Shown here piece by piece: positions 1 to 7,350 of a DNA stretch of 8,908 bases (position 1 is its first letter; each line of letters opens with the position of its first letter). The stretch spans positions 1 through 8,908 of the forward strand of contig WFXK01000118.1 of NCBI GenBank assembly GCA_015490695.1, in the 5' to 3' direction. A program made the translations under genes and the position numbers. The notes beneath the pieces were generated by a model. The model did no database searches. It was not told the origin of the DNA and saw nothing but the letters and a program-made list of their open reading frames with translations. Origin of the DNA: Bacteroidota bacterium (GTDB lineage Bacteria; Bacteroidota; Bacteroidia; SpSt-205; S141-50).

Positions 1-31
1 TCGTAGGGGTTAAAGTTTATAAAAGAAAGGG

Positions 32-88
32 GCTTTGAAAGGCGTAATTTTGCTGCAGAAGGGGGGTGCCTTTCCCAGTGGGCAAAGC
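32..88 (+). other. Possible structured RNA or 3' UTR ahead of the terminator
   Basis: Two nested complementary pairs lie just before the terminator. GCTTTG (32-37) can pair with CAAAGC (83-88), and GAAAGGC (37-43) can pair with GCCTTTC (68-74). Base 37 can serve only one of the two stems. Together with the terminator hairpin this would make a compact folded RNA on the plus strand. It could be the 3' end of a non-coding RNA or the 3' UTR of a plus-strand gene to the left. I do not recognise it as tmRNA, SRP RNA, RNase P RNA or 5S rRNA. The pairings are short and could be chance. Confidence 0.3.
45..52 (+). promoter_or_regulatory. TAnnTTTG-like -7 element, plus strand
   Basis: TAATTTTG matches the Bacteroidota primary-sigma -7 consensus TAnnTTTG. 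The only candidate for the upstream -33 box is TTTA at 16-19, which is 25 bases away and slightly farther than usual. If it is active, the transcript would be only about 60 bases long and would end at the terminator at 93-119. It lies inside the segment that could fold as RNA, so promoter and folded-RNA readings compete. The match may be chance in AT-rich sequence. Confidence 0.22.
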
Positions 89-92
89 GTTT

Positions 93-119
93 AGCCGTGA
101 GGAGGCTCACGGCTTTTTT
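93..119 (+). terminator. Intrinsic terminator for plus-strand transcription
   Basis: A perfect 9-bp stem (AGCCGTGAG at 93-101 paired with CTCACGGCT at 106-114) closes a GAGG loop. It runs directly into six T residues (114-119), the classic Rho-independent form on the plus strand. On the minus strand the hairpin is followed by AAACGC rather than a T-run, so it should stop plus-strand transcripts much better than the minus-strand operon that ends at 121. The terminator implies a plus-strand transcript coming from the left of the window or from a start within the first 60 bases. Confidence 0.85.
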
Positions 120-120
120 A

Positions 121-981
121 TTAAAAAGCAATGAAAAACACGCCGATGACCATTAACATCGTTCCTATCCAGCGATAAAATGCATAAGGCTCTTTAAGAA
201 AAATAGTTCCATAAAAAACAGCCCACAACGCACTGGTACGCTTCAAAGCAATTGTGTAAGCTGCTAAAGTCCACAACAGCGTATACATTTGAAAAATCAA
301 GGTTAGGGCATTAAACACCCCTGACCAAAATAACGGGGGTAAACTCTTACGGGGAAGCGCTTTCCATTCCTTTTTGTACAACAACCCTACAAGAAACAAC
401 AATGCAACCGCTGTGTTGGTAATCATGCTCCAAAAAACAGGACTGCTAGCACGTACGCCTATTTTATCTAAGTTGGAAGTGATGCTGGTTAAAAAAGCAA
501 CACCCAACATTAATCTTGCACCTTTATTGTATAATAGTCCTTTTAGTGGTTCTATCCATCCTTTTTTAAATCGGTGTCCGTTCAAAACATACGCTCCTAC
601 GACGATGGCAACAATGCCTATAGTGCCTTTTAAGGAAACCCACTCCTGTAAAATCCAAGGAGAAGTTATTATCATAAAAAGGGGAGTAAAGCTCATGAGG
701 GGTAGCACTACAGACATTTCTCCATAACGCAATGCTGCAATAAGTCCCCAAACATTGAGGAATTTCAAAGCAATGGCAATCGCTGCAACCTTCCAAAAAG
801 TAGGCGTAATTTCAGGAGTGCCTTCCCATAAAAAAGCGGGGATGAATACCACCAATGCTGCTATACGGGTTATGAATGCTACAACGTTAACAGGGGCTTG
901 GTATAAAAGTGCTTTTTTGTTGAAAAAGTCCTTAGTTGCTTGGAAAAAACCTGTTGCTAAGGCGAAAGCTACCCAATTCAC
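121..981 (-). CDS. EamA/DMT-family transporter
   Basis: This is a polytopic inner-membrane protein of 286 residues, the usual size for the drug/metabolite transporter superfamily. It shows an internal duplication of two EamA-type halves (about 1-134 and 155-286), with around ten hydrophobic segments. Each half has the typical small amphipathic stretch followed by a helix and a short acidic motif, ILQEW near 110-114 and FLKEP near 261-265. The substrate cannot be read from sequence; relatives move amino acids, nucleobases or other small metabolites. The start is GTG at 981, and GTGA overlaps the ychF stop by four bases, which suggests translational coupling. The gene ends in tandem stops (TAATAA on the minus strand). 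No T-tailed hairpin for this strand is visible downstream within the window. Confidence 0.85.
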   Translation of the reverse strand: MNWVAFALATGFFQATKDFFNKKALLYQAPVNVVAFITRIAALVVFIPAFLWEGTPEITPTFWKVAAIAIALKFLNVWGLIAALRYGEMSVVLPLMSFTPLFMIITSPWILQEWVSLKGTIGIVAIVVGAYVLNGHRFKKGWIEPLKGLLYNKGARLMLGVAFLTSITSNLDKIGVRASSPVFWSMITNTAVALLFLVGLLYKKEWKALPRKSLPPLFWSGVFNALTLIFQMYTLLWTLAAYTIALKRTSALWAVFYGTIFLKEPYAFYRWIGTMLMVIGVFFIAF

Positions 982-2066
982 ACGTTAAAGCGGAAATAGA
1001 TGATGTCGCCATCTTGGACTTGATAGGATTTACCTTCAATGCGTAGTTTTCCTGCTTCTTTTACTTTTTGTTCTGAACCGTAATGGATTAAATCTTCATA
1101 GCGGATGACTTCAGCACGGATAAAGCCTTTTTGGAAGTCGGAATGGATGACGCCTGCGGCTTCCCATGCGGTTGCACCTTGGCGAATCGTCCACGCCCGA
1201 ACCTCCTTAGGACCCATAGTAAAAAAGCTTTGCAGCCGTAATAACCGATAAGATGCCTGAATCAATCGCTCTAAACCCGTCTGCGCAATTCCTAAGGCGT
1301 CCAAAAACGCTTTTCGTTCCTTTTCTTCCATCTCCATTAGTTCCTCTTCCAATGCTGCAGCGATCACAATCACTTCAGTACCTTCTTGTTCCGCAATTGC
1401 CTTGACCTTCTCCACATAAGGATTTTCTTCCTCATAGTCAGAAACATTACAAACATACAACACAGGTTTTTGTGTTAATAAAAAAAGCGGTTTAAGCCAT
1501 TGTTGCTCTTCTTCACTTAAAACCATTGTTCTTACATTGTTGCCCGATTCTAAGTGCTGTTTCACTTTATAAAGTAGTTTTAGTTCTTTTTGTAATTCTT
1601 TTTTGCCGGATTTTGCTGCTTTTTCAATGCGTTGAATACGTTTTTCTACGGTTTCTAAATCTTTTAATTGCATTTCCAGTTCTACGATGTTTTTATCTCG
1701 GATGGGGTCTATATTGCCTTCTACGTGGGTAACTTCGGGGTTTTCAAAGCAACGCAATACATGAATAATAGCATGCACTTCCCGAACATGGGCTAAGAAC
1801 TGGTTTCCTAATCCTTCACCTTTATGGGCACCTTTGACCAAGCCAGCAATATCTACAAACGTTACTGTTGCAGGTGTGATTTTTTGAGGTTTTACAATAG
1901 CGGCGATTTTATAAAGTCGTTCATCGGGGACGGCGGCAATGCCTTTATTAGGTTCAATAGTACAAAAAGGAAAGTTTTCGGCAGGTGCTTTAGCACCGCT
2001 GAGCATATTAAACAACGTAGATTTTCCCACATTAGGCAGTCCTACAATACCACACGCTAATTGCAT
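978..2066 (-). CDS. ychF: Redox-/ribosome-associated GTPase/ATPase YchF (Obg family)
   Basis: This is a full-length YchF/OLA1 protein of 362 residues, against about 363 in the family. The P-loop GLPNVGKS is at 9-16. Switch II with DIAG (72-75) runs into the characteristic KGEGLGNQFLAHVREV region at about 82-97. The G4 position reads NVSD (207-210) rather than NKxD, as expected for this ATP-preferring branch. A coiled-coil-like charged segment occupies about 128-172. A TGS domain closes the protein (about 279-362) with the typical ending DGDIIYFRFNV. It is a cytosolic nucleotide-binding protein linked in other bacteria to ribosomes and stress responses. It starts two bases after the transketolase stop and shares four bases with the transporter gene, so it probably sits in the same transcript. 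Confidence 0.97.
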   Translation of the reverse strand: MQLACGIVGLPNVGKSTLFNMLSGAKAPAENFPFCTIEPNKGIAAVPDERLYKIAAIVKPQKITPATVTFVDIAGLVKGAHKGEGLGNQFLAHVREVHAIIHVLRCFENPEVTHVEGNIDPIRDKNIVELEMQLKDLETVEKRIQRIEKAAKSGKKELQKELKLLYKVKQHLESGNNVRTMVLSEEEQQWLKPLFLLTQKPVLYVCNVSDYEEENPYVEKVKAIAEQEGTEVIVIAAALEEELMEMEEKERKAFLDALGIAQTGLERLIQASYRLLRLQSFFTMGPKEVRAWTIRQGATAWEAAGVIHSDFQKGFIRAEVIRYEDLIHYGSEQKVKEAGKLRIEGKSYQVQDGDIIYFRFNV

Positions 2067-2068
2067 TG

Positions 2069-2938
2069 TTAAAAATCGCCAAAAGGGGTTACAGGAAGTT
2101 GTGCTATGGCTCTTTCAAATTCTTCTTTATTAGGTGGTTTTCCATGCCAACGGTAATCATCTTCCATGAAATCTACACCTTTACCCATGATGGTATTTAA
2201 TAAAATCATGATGGGGCGTCCTTTACCCGTTGCCTCTTGTGCAGCTTTCAATACTTCAAGCACTTTTTCTAAGTCATTCCCTTCTTTAAGGTGGAAGCAC
2301 TGCCAGCCGAAGCTTTCCCATTTTGCTTTCATATCTCTTGGATGGAGGACGTCTCTGGTATCCCCATCTATTTGTTTATAATTCCAGTCCATGATAGCGA
2401 TGAGGTTATCTACTTTATGGTGTGGGGCAAATTGAGCGGCTTCCCAGATTTGCCCTTCTTGTGCTTCTCCATCCCCAATCAAACAATAAACTAAATAAGG
2501 ATCGTTTTTTAATCGTTTTCCTAAGGCGATACCGATAGCTACCGATAATCCTTGTCCTAAGGAGCCTGTAGCAATACGCACGCCGGGTAATCCTTCTTTC
2601 GTTGCAGGATGCCCCTGTAAACGGCTATTGATTTTACGAAACGTTTTTAACTCTTCTACAGGAAAATAGCCGCTACGAGCTAAAACACTATACCAAACAG
2701 GAGAAATGTGTCCATTAGATAAAATAAACACATCTTCTCCGCTACCATCCATGGAAAAGTTTTTGGGGTCATAGCGTAGAACATGGAAATAGAGCGCTAC
2801 CATTAGTTCTGTACAACCTAAGGAGCCGCCGGGATGCCCTGAACGAGCCTCATACACCATGCGTAAAATATCTCTGCGCACCTGACGCGCTAATAACCGC
2901 ATCTGCGCTACATCGTAACGAAAAGGATTGCGCTTCAT
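2069..2938 (-). CDS. Transketolase, N-terminal (TPP-binding) subunit
   Basis: This encodes only the first third to half of transketolase, the diphosphate- and metal-binding part, in 289 residues. That is the normal size for the split N-subunit found in many bacteria. Visible motifs are SGHPGGSLG (33-41), LSNGH (73-77), ATGSLGQGL (123-131), and the TPP/Mg motif GDGEAQEGQIWEA (155-167) with its asparagine at 186. It ends with a MGKGVDFMED...WHGKPP region (about 251-268). With the C-terminal subunit it would move two-carbon units in the non-oxidative pentose phosphate pathway. That partner is not downstream, where ychF follows two bases after the stop. I chose ATG at 2938; an in-frame GTG at 2947 would add three residues but lies in a promoter-like element. 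Confidence 0.95.
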   Translation of the reverse strand: MKRNPFRYDVAQMRLLARQVRRDILRMVYEARSGHPGGSLGCTELMVALYFHVLRYDPKNFSMDGSGEDVFILSNGHISPVWYSVLARSGYFPVEELKTFRKINSRLQGHPATKEGLPGVRIATGSLGQGLSVAIGIALGKRLKNDPYLVYCLIGDGEAQEGQIWEAAQFAPHHKVDNLIAIMDWNYKQIDGDTRDVLHPRDMKAKWESFGWQCFHLKEGNDLEKVLEVLKAAQEATGKGRPIMILLNTIMGKGVDFMEDDYRWHGKPPNKEEFERAIAQLPVTPFGDF

Positions 2939-2946
2939 CGGCTGCA

Positions 2947-2954
2947 CAAAAGTA
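2947..2954 (-). promoter_or_regulatory. Bacteroidota-type -7 element before transketolase gene
   Basis: On the minus strand this reads TACTTTTG, a full match to TAnnTTTG. A TTTA that could serve as a weak -33 box lies 21 bases upstream (2976-2979), a normal spacing. In my reading by eye, this was the only full match in the operon direction located at a gene junction. Transcription would begin close to the ATG at 2938, giving a very short or absent leader. It could let transketolase, ychF and the transporter be expressed apart from the upstream genes. Confidence 0.45.
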
Positions 2955-2960
2955 GTAGTT

Positions 2961-4118
2961 TTAAGGATAGATGCTTAAACGATACCAATATCTTTCCCCC
3001 TCCTCTTCCACAATCAGATAATATAACCCACTTTCTAAACCGCCAGATTTTAATTGCAATAAAATTGGAGAACGAGGTTGTAGATAACCTTCATAAAGAA
3101 GTTTTATAAAGTCATAAGTTTGTTTTAACAGCCATAGTCGCACTTGTCGTCCTTCTTCAGTGGTGATGGTTATCCACAAATCTTGGTCTTTTGAAGCAAA
3201 ACGAGGGAACCACGTTACAGAAAGTCCTTTTGTCTTACGTTGCTGCCATGATAAAACTTGCGAATAGGTTTTATAACCCAAATAATCTATGTGGACTAAA
3301 CGATAATAATAAGGTTGCTTGTAAATAAGGGGTTCGTGGTAATGGATAAGATTTTTTTTCCGCGGCGGTAGAAAGAGGGTGTCTATAGTATAAAAGTTTT
3401 TTCCATCGCTTGAACGTTGAACGAGTACCCAAGCCGCTTCTTGAATTTGGCTTTCTATCTGAGCAACGATATGTAGCCATCCTTGTGAACGCCAAAGTTT
3501 AACTTCTTCAAAACGGGTGAGCTTTAAGATATTGCGTTTAGGGTCTGCGGCAATAATGTACCATTTTCCTTGGATTTGTGCAAAGCCGATAGCGGGGTCT
3601 GGGTTTGCACGTAAAAATGCCCAGCGACGAGCCGTCTCTGGTGGCAATGCCAAGGTCTTAACACGCCGCTCATCTATAAAAAAAGGAATACTATCGGGTA
3701 AAAAAGGTACATAACGACTGGGACTAAAATAAAATCCTTGTAAAAACGTGCCATCGGGGGCAAACAGCGCCACATAATCGCCCTGAGCACCTTCCATTGG
3801 AAAACGAATTAAAAAGTTCTTCAATTGTCTAAAATGAAATTGTTTAGCGCCAAAACGTTTTTTGCTATTGGTCAAAATCAAACGTTGTTTGGGGCGTAAC
3901 ACCACCGATGGCAATTGTAAAACATAGTAACGAGTAGCCACATAATAACCTTTTAAGTTCAAAGCATAAGGTTTAGGATTATACAACGCTACATAAGCAA
4001 ACGTCCCTTTAGTAGGATTTCCACTAATAAACTTTACAATAACAGGTTGTGCCCATAGGTACTTAATTATCCAAATGCAAAAGAAAATAATGCTTTTTCC
4101 CTTTACGGAATAAAACAT
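2961..4118 (-). CDS. Secreted lamin-tail-like protein with T9SS-type C-terminal domain
   Basis: This is a 385-residue exported protein. A signal peptide (basic start, then hydrophobic IIFFCIWII, probable cleavage at LWA-QP near residue 23) leads into a lamin-tail-like beta domain at about 25-136. That domain has the features of the family: a statement about form or place, a VALYNP motif, and a PKQRLILTNS strand. A Fn3-like module follows (about 211-291) with the Bacteroidota signature of VQRSSDGKNF, then YYYRLVHIDYLGYKTYS. The last 85 residues resemble a degenerate T9SS sorting domain, ending in a SGLYYLIVEEEG-type strand. It is likely placed on the cell surface or released; its ligand is unknown. 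ATG at 4118 is preferred over TTG at 4130. The first 56 bases overlap the end of tyrS in another frame. Confidence 0.8.
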   Translation of the reverse strand: MFYSVKGKSIIFFCIWIIKYLWAQPVIVKFISGNPTKGTFAYVALYNPKPYALNLKGYYVATRYYVLQLPSVVLRPKQRLILTNSKKRFGAKQFHFRQLKNFLIRFPMEGAQGDYVALFAPDGTFLQGFYFSPSRYVPFLPDSIPFFIDERRVKTLALPPETARRWAFLRANPDPAIGFAQIQGKWYIIAADPKRNILKLTRFEEVKLWRSQGWLHIVAQIESQIQEAAWVLVQRSSDGKNFYTIDTLFLPPRKKNLIHYHEPLIYKQPYYYRLVHIDYLGYKTYSQVLSWQQRKTKGLSVTWFPRFASKDQDLWITITTEEGRQVRLWLLKQTYDFIKLLYEGYLQPRSPILLQLKSGGLESGLYYLIVEEEGERYWYRLSIYP

Positions 4119-5307
4119 ATTTGTTTGCAATCAAGTCCTTTTCTGATAACACATAGAAAGGGTCCTTTACTTTTTGTTGATTCATTGCCAATCCTTGATT
4201 TTTTACTAAACGTTTCACTTCTCCCTTAGAAGGGAAAGCCTTCGCTTGGACTAATAGTTCTGCTAAAGGCTGTTGCCACTGCGAAACTTTATAAATAGGT
4301 ACTCCTTTAAACACACTTAACAGCGTTTCTTCATCACAACTTTGAAGATGTTCCACAGGATTTTTTCCGAAGAGGATTTCTGTTGCTTTTTCTGCTTGTT
4401 GTAGGGCTTTTTCTCCGTGGACGAATCGTGTTAACCACTGAGCTAGATGTCTTTGCGCGATTCGTTTTTCGGGTTGTTGACGATGGGTTTGAAGAATTTC
4501 TTCAATGGTTTCCTCTTTCAATAAGGTTAATCGCCATAGTAATGGTTCTACTTCATCATCGGCAACATTTAACCAATATTGGTAGAATTGATAGGGAGGC
4601 GTTTTTTCAGCACTAAGCCAAAGGGTTCCTTGTTCTGTTTTGCCGTATTTTGTCCCGTCTTTTTTTAACAACAATGGCACTGTAAGTCCGTGTAGTGGTT
4701 TTTCCAAATGTTTTTTTGCATAAAAGATTCCAGTGGTGATATTTCCCCACTGGTCTGCACCACCAATTTGCAAGTAGCATTGATAATGTTTTGCTAAGTA
4801 ATAAAAGTCGTAGGCTTGTAGTAAGGGATAACAGAATTCTGTGACAGAGATACCTGTTTGGAGTCGTTGTTCAATGGTTTCTTTAGCAAGCAGATAGTTT
4901 ACAGTGATGTGTTTTGCCACGTCTCGCAGGAATTGGATTAAAGAAAAGTTTTTGAACCATTCGTAATTATCTAAGATGAGGGCATTGGGGATAAGTTTTT
5001 GGATTTGTTTTTTTAGTTTTTCTTTATTATGTTGGATGATTTCCATAGGAAGCAGTGGTCGTTCTTGTTGTTTTCCTGAGGGGTCACCGATTAAGGCAGT
5101 AGCGCCACCTAAGACCACTATGGGCTGATGTCCCGCCTCAGAAAAATGAAACAACGCCATTAAAGTAGCTAAGTTCCCAACATGTAAGGAGTCTGCTGTA
5201 GGGTCAATCCCTATATAAAGTCGTGTGGGTTGAGTTAAAAGCTCTTCTATTCCAGGAGTTTTTTGATAAAGCAGGCGTCTTCGCTCTAAAGTAGTTATAA
5301 TTCCCAT
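4063..5307 (-). CDS. tyrS: Tyrosine--tRNA ligase (TyrRS, class I)
   Basis: This cytosolic enzyme charges tRNA-Tyr with tyrosine using ATP. The 414-residue protein is complete. It has YIGIDPTADSLHVGN (31-45) with the HIGH-type signature as HVGN, then GGATALIGDPSG (67-78). The tyrosine-pocket region FCYPLLQAYD (158-167) contains the Tyr, Gln and Asp that bind substrate in characterised enzymes. Further on are GGADQWGNIT (182-191), the KMSKS-type loop KYGKT (220-224) and a C-terminal S4 RNA-binding domain (about 354-405). I placed the start at ATG 5307, which gives the normal N-terminus MGIITTLERR, ten bases after the CPBP stop. An upstream in-frame ATG at 5391 would add 28 residues that are simply CPBP coding sequence read in another frame. 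Confidence 0.97.
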   Translation of the reverse strand: MGIITTLERRRLLYQKTPGIEELLTQPTRLYIGIDPTADSLHVGNLATLMALFHFSEAGHQPIVVLGGATALIGDPSGKQQERPLLPMEIIQHNKEKLKKQIQKLIPNALILDNYEWFKNFSLIQFLRDVAKHITVNYLLAKETIEQRLQTGISVTEFCYPLLQAYDFYYLAKHYQCYLQIGGADQWGNITTGIFYAKKHLEKPLHGLTVPLLLKKDGTKYGKTEQGTLWLSAEKTPPYQFYQYWLNVADDEVEPLLWRLTLLKEETIEEILQTHRQQPEKRIAQRHLAQWLTRFVHGEKALQQAEKATEILFGKNPVEHLQSCDEETLLSVFKGVPIYKVSQWQQPLAELLVQAKAFPSKGEVKRLVKNQGLAMNQQKVKDPFYVLSEKDLIANKYVLFRKGKKHYFLLHLDN

Positions 5308-5317
5308 CGCCACGAAA

Positions 5318-6031
5318 TTAGAATAGAAAACGAAATAGGTCAATAAGCACATCGTACCAGGCATGGCACCAAGCGGTGATGGCAAAGCCACGAAAGACTA
5401 ATAAAACATTCATTAACAACCCAAAAATCATACGTTGAGCGAAAATAGGTGCTTTTAAAGGGTCGGCAAAAGGTCCGATGTGATGGGCTAAAGCAAACAA
5501 AAAAGCGCAGAAAACCACTACAAAGAGCACCCATAGCGGATGACGAGGGTCTTTTTTAAAAAGTCTTAACAACAAAAAAAATCCTTGGACTAACAAAAGC
5601 CGAAAGAATAATTCTTCATAAAAGCCTGCTCCTAAGGAGAGGGTAATGGCTTCTAAGAACGTAGGCGTATAACGAATGATTTTCATTGCAAGCAAGCGTT
5701 TCATTATCCATGGCATCCATTGAAACACCACAATTGCCCACACAAGCGCCTCTAACCACATAAAAAACAAAGTCGCATAACTTAAGCGAATATCCCGTTT
5801 TCTATCTTGATAAAAGAAAATCAATCCTATAAGGGCGATTGCCAAACTAATCATCCATGTGCGATAAGGAAGTAATTGCAATAAATAATTAAACCAAGCA
5901 TCTACGGCGTTAACGATTTTTACAGGTCCACTGATAAAAAGCATTTTTCCCAGTTCATAAAGGGCTAACAACACTAATGCCAGTACGTAATTATGGGAAG
6001 GGCTTAGGCTATTTTCCCAGTAGCGTTTCAT
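5318..6031 (-). CDS. CPBP-family intramembrane metalloprotease (Abi/Rce1-like)
   Basis: This is a 237-residue polytopic membrane protein with about six to eight hydrophobic segments. The CPBP (type II CAAX-prenyl endopeptidase) motifs are present in order. They are YEELFFR with the catalytic Glu pair at 139-140 and Arg at 144, FALAH ending at His183, and a terminal HAWYD (223-227) that would complete metal binding. In bacteria such proteins are mostly uncharacterised; known roles include bacteriocin self-immunity and processing of membrane proteins. Its substrate here is unknown. The start is ATG at 6031, whose ATGA overlaps the TGA stop of the SurA-like gene by four bases. A GTG six bases farther upstream is possible but less likely. 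The position between a SurA-like chaperone and tyrS hints at envelope maintenance, but this is inference. Confidence 0.88.
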   Translation of the reverse strand: MKRYWENSLSPSHNYVLALVLLALYELGKMLFISGPVKIVNAVDAWFNYLLQLLPYRTWMISLAIALIGLIFFYQDRKRDIRLSYATLFFMWLEALVWAIVVFQWMPWIMKRLLAMKIIRYTPTFLEAITLSLGAGFYEELFFRLLLVQGFFLLLRLFKKDPRHPLWVLFVVVFCAFLFALAHHIGPFADPLKAPIFAQRMIFGLLMNVLLVFRGFAITAWCHAWYDVLIDLFRFLF

Positions 6032-7350
6032 TGCCACATTTGTTCAATATAGGATTTACAGCCTTCGTCTCTTATTTCAATAGGGAGGTTTTTTCTGGCA
6101 TTTTTCAACCATTGTTGCAGTGTTTCCATTTGTTTTGTTTGGAGTGCTGCTTGTTGGAAGCGTTCCCAATCCCATTGTAAATTCGCCCGATGGGGGGGAT
6201 AGCGCTTAATCAAACGAACTAAACGAAATCCTTTACGTAACGTCAAAGGGTCTATATAAGGAATTGGGTCGGAAATCTCCCCTTCTTTTAACTGGTCTAC
6301 CGCCAAATAAAGTTCTGCATCTAAGTCCTGTAAAGGGATTCTAAAACTACCGCTATTGCTTACAATCCATCCTCCGTTATCCTTGGTTTGTCGGTCTTCA
6401 GAATACTGTTGTGCTGCTTCGGCAAAGGTTAAACTATCTTCTAAAATCACTTTTTTTAATTGTTTTAACCACGCAATGGTTTCTTGTTCTTCTTTTGAAG
6501 TGATGACTGCTTTGATAAGGATGTGGCTTGCTTCTACGCGGTCGCCAATACGTTTATGTAATTGAACAATATGGAAGCCGTAAGGGGTTTCAAACACGTG
6601 GGAAATTTCTCCAGGTTGCATTTGAAAAACCACTTCTTCAAATTCAGGGACCATTTGTCCTTTACCAAATTCGCCTAAGTACCCTCCGTCTTTTGCTGTG
6701 GTGAGGTCTTGAGAGTATTTTCGTGCCATTTCTGCAAAGGTTGCTTTTCCTTCTAAAATCTTTCTACGGATTTCTTCTAATTGTTGTTTTGCCCGTTGCC
6801 GATTTTCCTCTGAAGGTCTTGGATAGCGAACAATATGAGCAATAATTACCTCTGCAGGGATATACGGCAAACTATCCTTTGGAATCTTACGGAAATACTC
6901 TTTAACTTCCTTAGGAGTGATTTCAACATTGCTGATGATGGCTTGTCGTGCCCGTTCTATCAATAATTGCTCTTTTATCTTGGGCCTTAATTCTACTTTC
7001 AAACTCAAAATCGGTTTTCCGTAAACTTTTTCTATGGCTTCAACGCTGCCGGCTTGTTGAATCATTAATTGAATTCGTCGTTCAATCTCTGCTTCTACTT
7101 GTTCATCAGGAACTTCTAAGGAATCCATTTCGGCTTTTGATAACAACAAATAGTTGTTAATCATAGACATTAGTACTTGACACGGAAGATGTTCTTGGTC
7201 TTTTTCGCCCATGTAGAGCAAGTACTTATATTGTTCTCGCCATTCGGATTCTAAAATGATGTGGTCGTTTACTACGGCGACAATCCGCTCTAAAACCTGA
7301 GCAAACAAAATACTATGGAAACAACTGAACAGCAGAATAAAATTGCGCAT
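6028..7350 (-). CDS. surA: SurA-like periplasmic chaperone/peptidylprolyl isomerase
   Basis: This 440-residue exported protein has the SurA layout. A short signal peptide ends at LFA-QV (near residue 17). A chaperone N-domain follows (about 18-140, opening with ERIVAVVNDHIILESE). Two parvulin domains come next (about 168-268 and 272-385), then a helical tail. The first parvulin looks active: His172, the YSQD acid at 215, GGYLGEFGKGQMVPEFEE (223-240) and YGFHIVQL with His260. The second keeps SHILIK (His276) and YSED but has Arg376 where the late conserved His normally stands, and it lacks the GxMVPxFE loop, so it is probably structural or weakly active. It would guide outer-membrane and secreted proteins through the periplasm. 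It overlaps the upstream lipoprotein gene by 38 bases and shares ATGA with the protease gene. Confidence 0.93.
   Translation of the reverse strand: MRNFILLFSCFHSILFAQVLERIVAVVNDHIILESEWREQYKYLLYMGEKDQEHLPCQVLMSMINNYLLLSKAEMDSLEVPDEQVEAEIERRIQLMIQQAGSVEAIEKVYGKPILSLKVELRPKIKEQLLIERARQAIISNVEITPKEVKEYFRKIPKDSLPYIPAEVIIAHIVRYPRPSEENRQRAKQQLEEIRRKILEGKATFAEMARKYSQDLTTAKDGGYLGEFGKGQMVPEFEEVVFQMQPGEISHVFETPYGFHIVQLHKRIGDRVEASHILIKAVITSKEEQETIAWLKQLKKVILEDSLTFAEAAQQYSEDRQTKDNGGWIVSNSGSFRIPLQDLDAELYLAVDQLKEGEISDPIPYIDPLTLRKGFRLVRLIKRYPPHRANLQWDWERFQQAALQTKQMETLQQWLKNARKNLPIEIRDEGCKSYIEQMWQ

Noticed and set aside
3..38. Possible end of a plus-strand coding gene (open frame ending in TGA at 36-38)
   Set aside because: Only eleven codons are visible and they show no family signature. 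The terminator shows that some plus-strand transcript exists but not that it is coding.
374..727. Plus-strand open frame of 117 codons
   Set aside because: It is antisense to the EamA transporter, and its composition follows from that gene's codons; no protein family is recognised.
1449..1456. TAnnTTTG-like match on the minus strand inside ychF
   Set aside because: It is deep within a conserved coding region with no gene start downstream, so chance is the simplest reading.
4119..4130. TTG start at 4130 for the lamin-tail protein
   Set aside because: It would add four residues using a rare start codon; ATG at 4118 gives a conventional signal peptide.
5308..5391. Longer tyrS start at ATG 5391, adding 28 residues
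   Set aside because: The added segment lies wholly or almost wholly inside the CPBP coding sequence in another frame and does not resemble a TyrRS N-terminus. ATG at 5307 gives the normal length.
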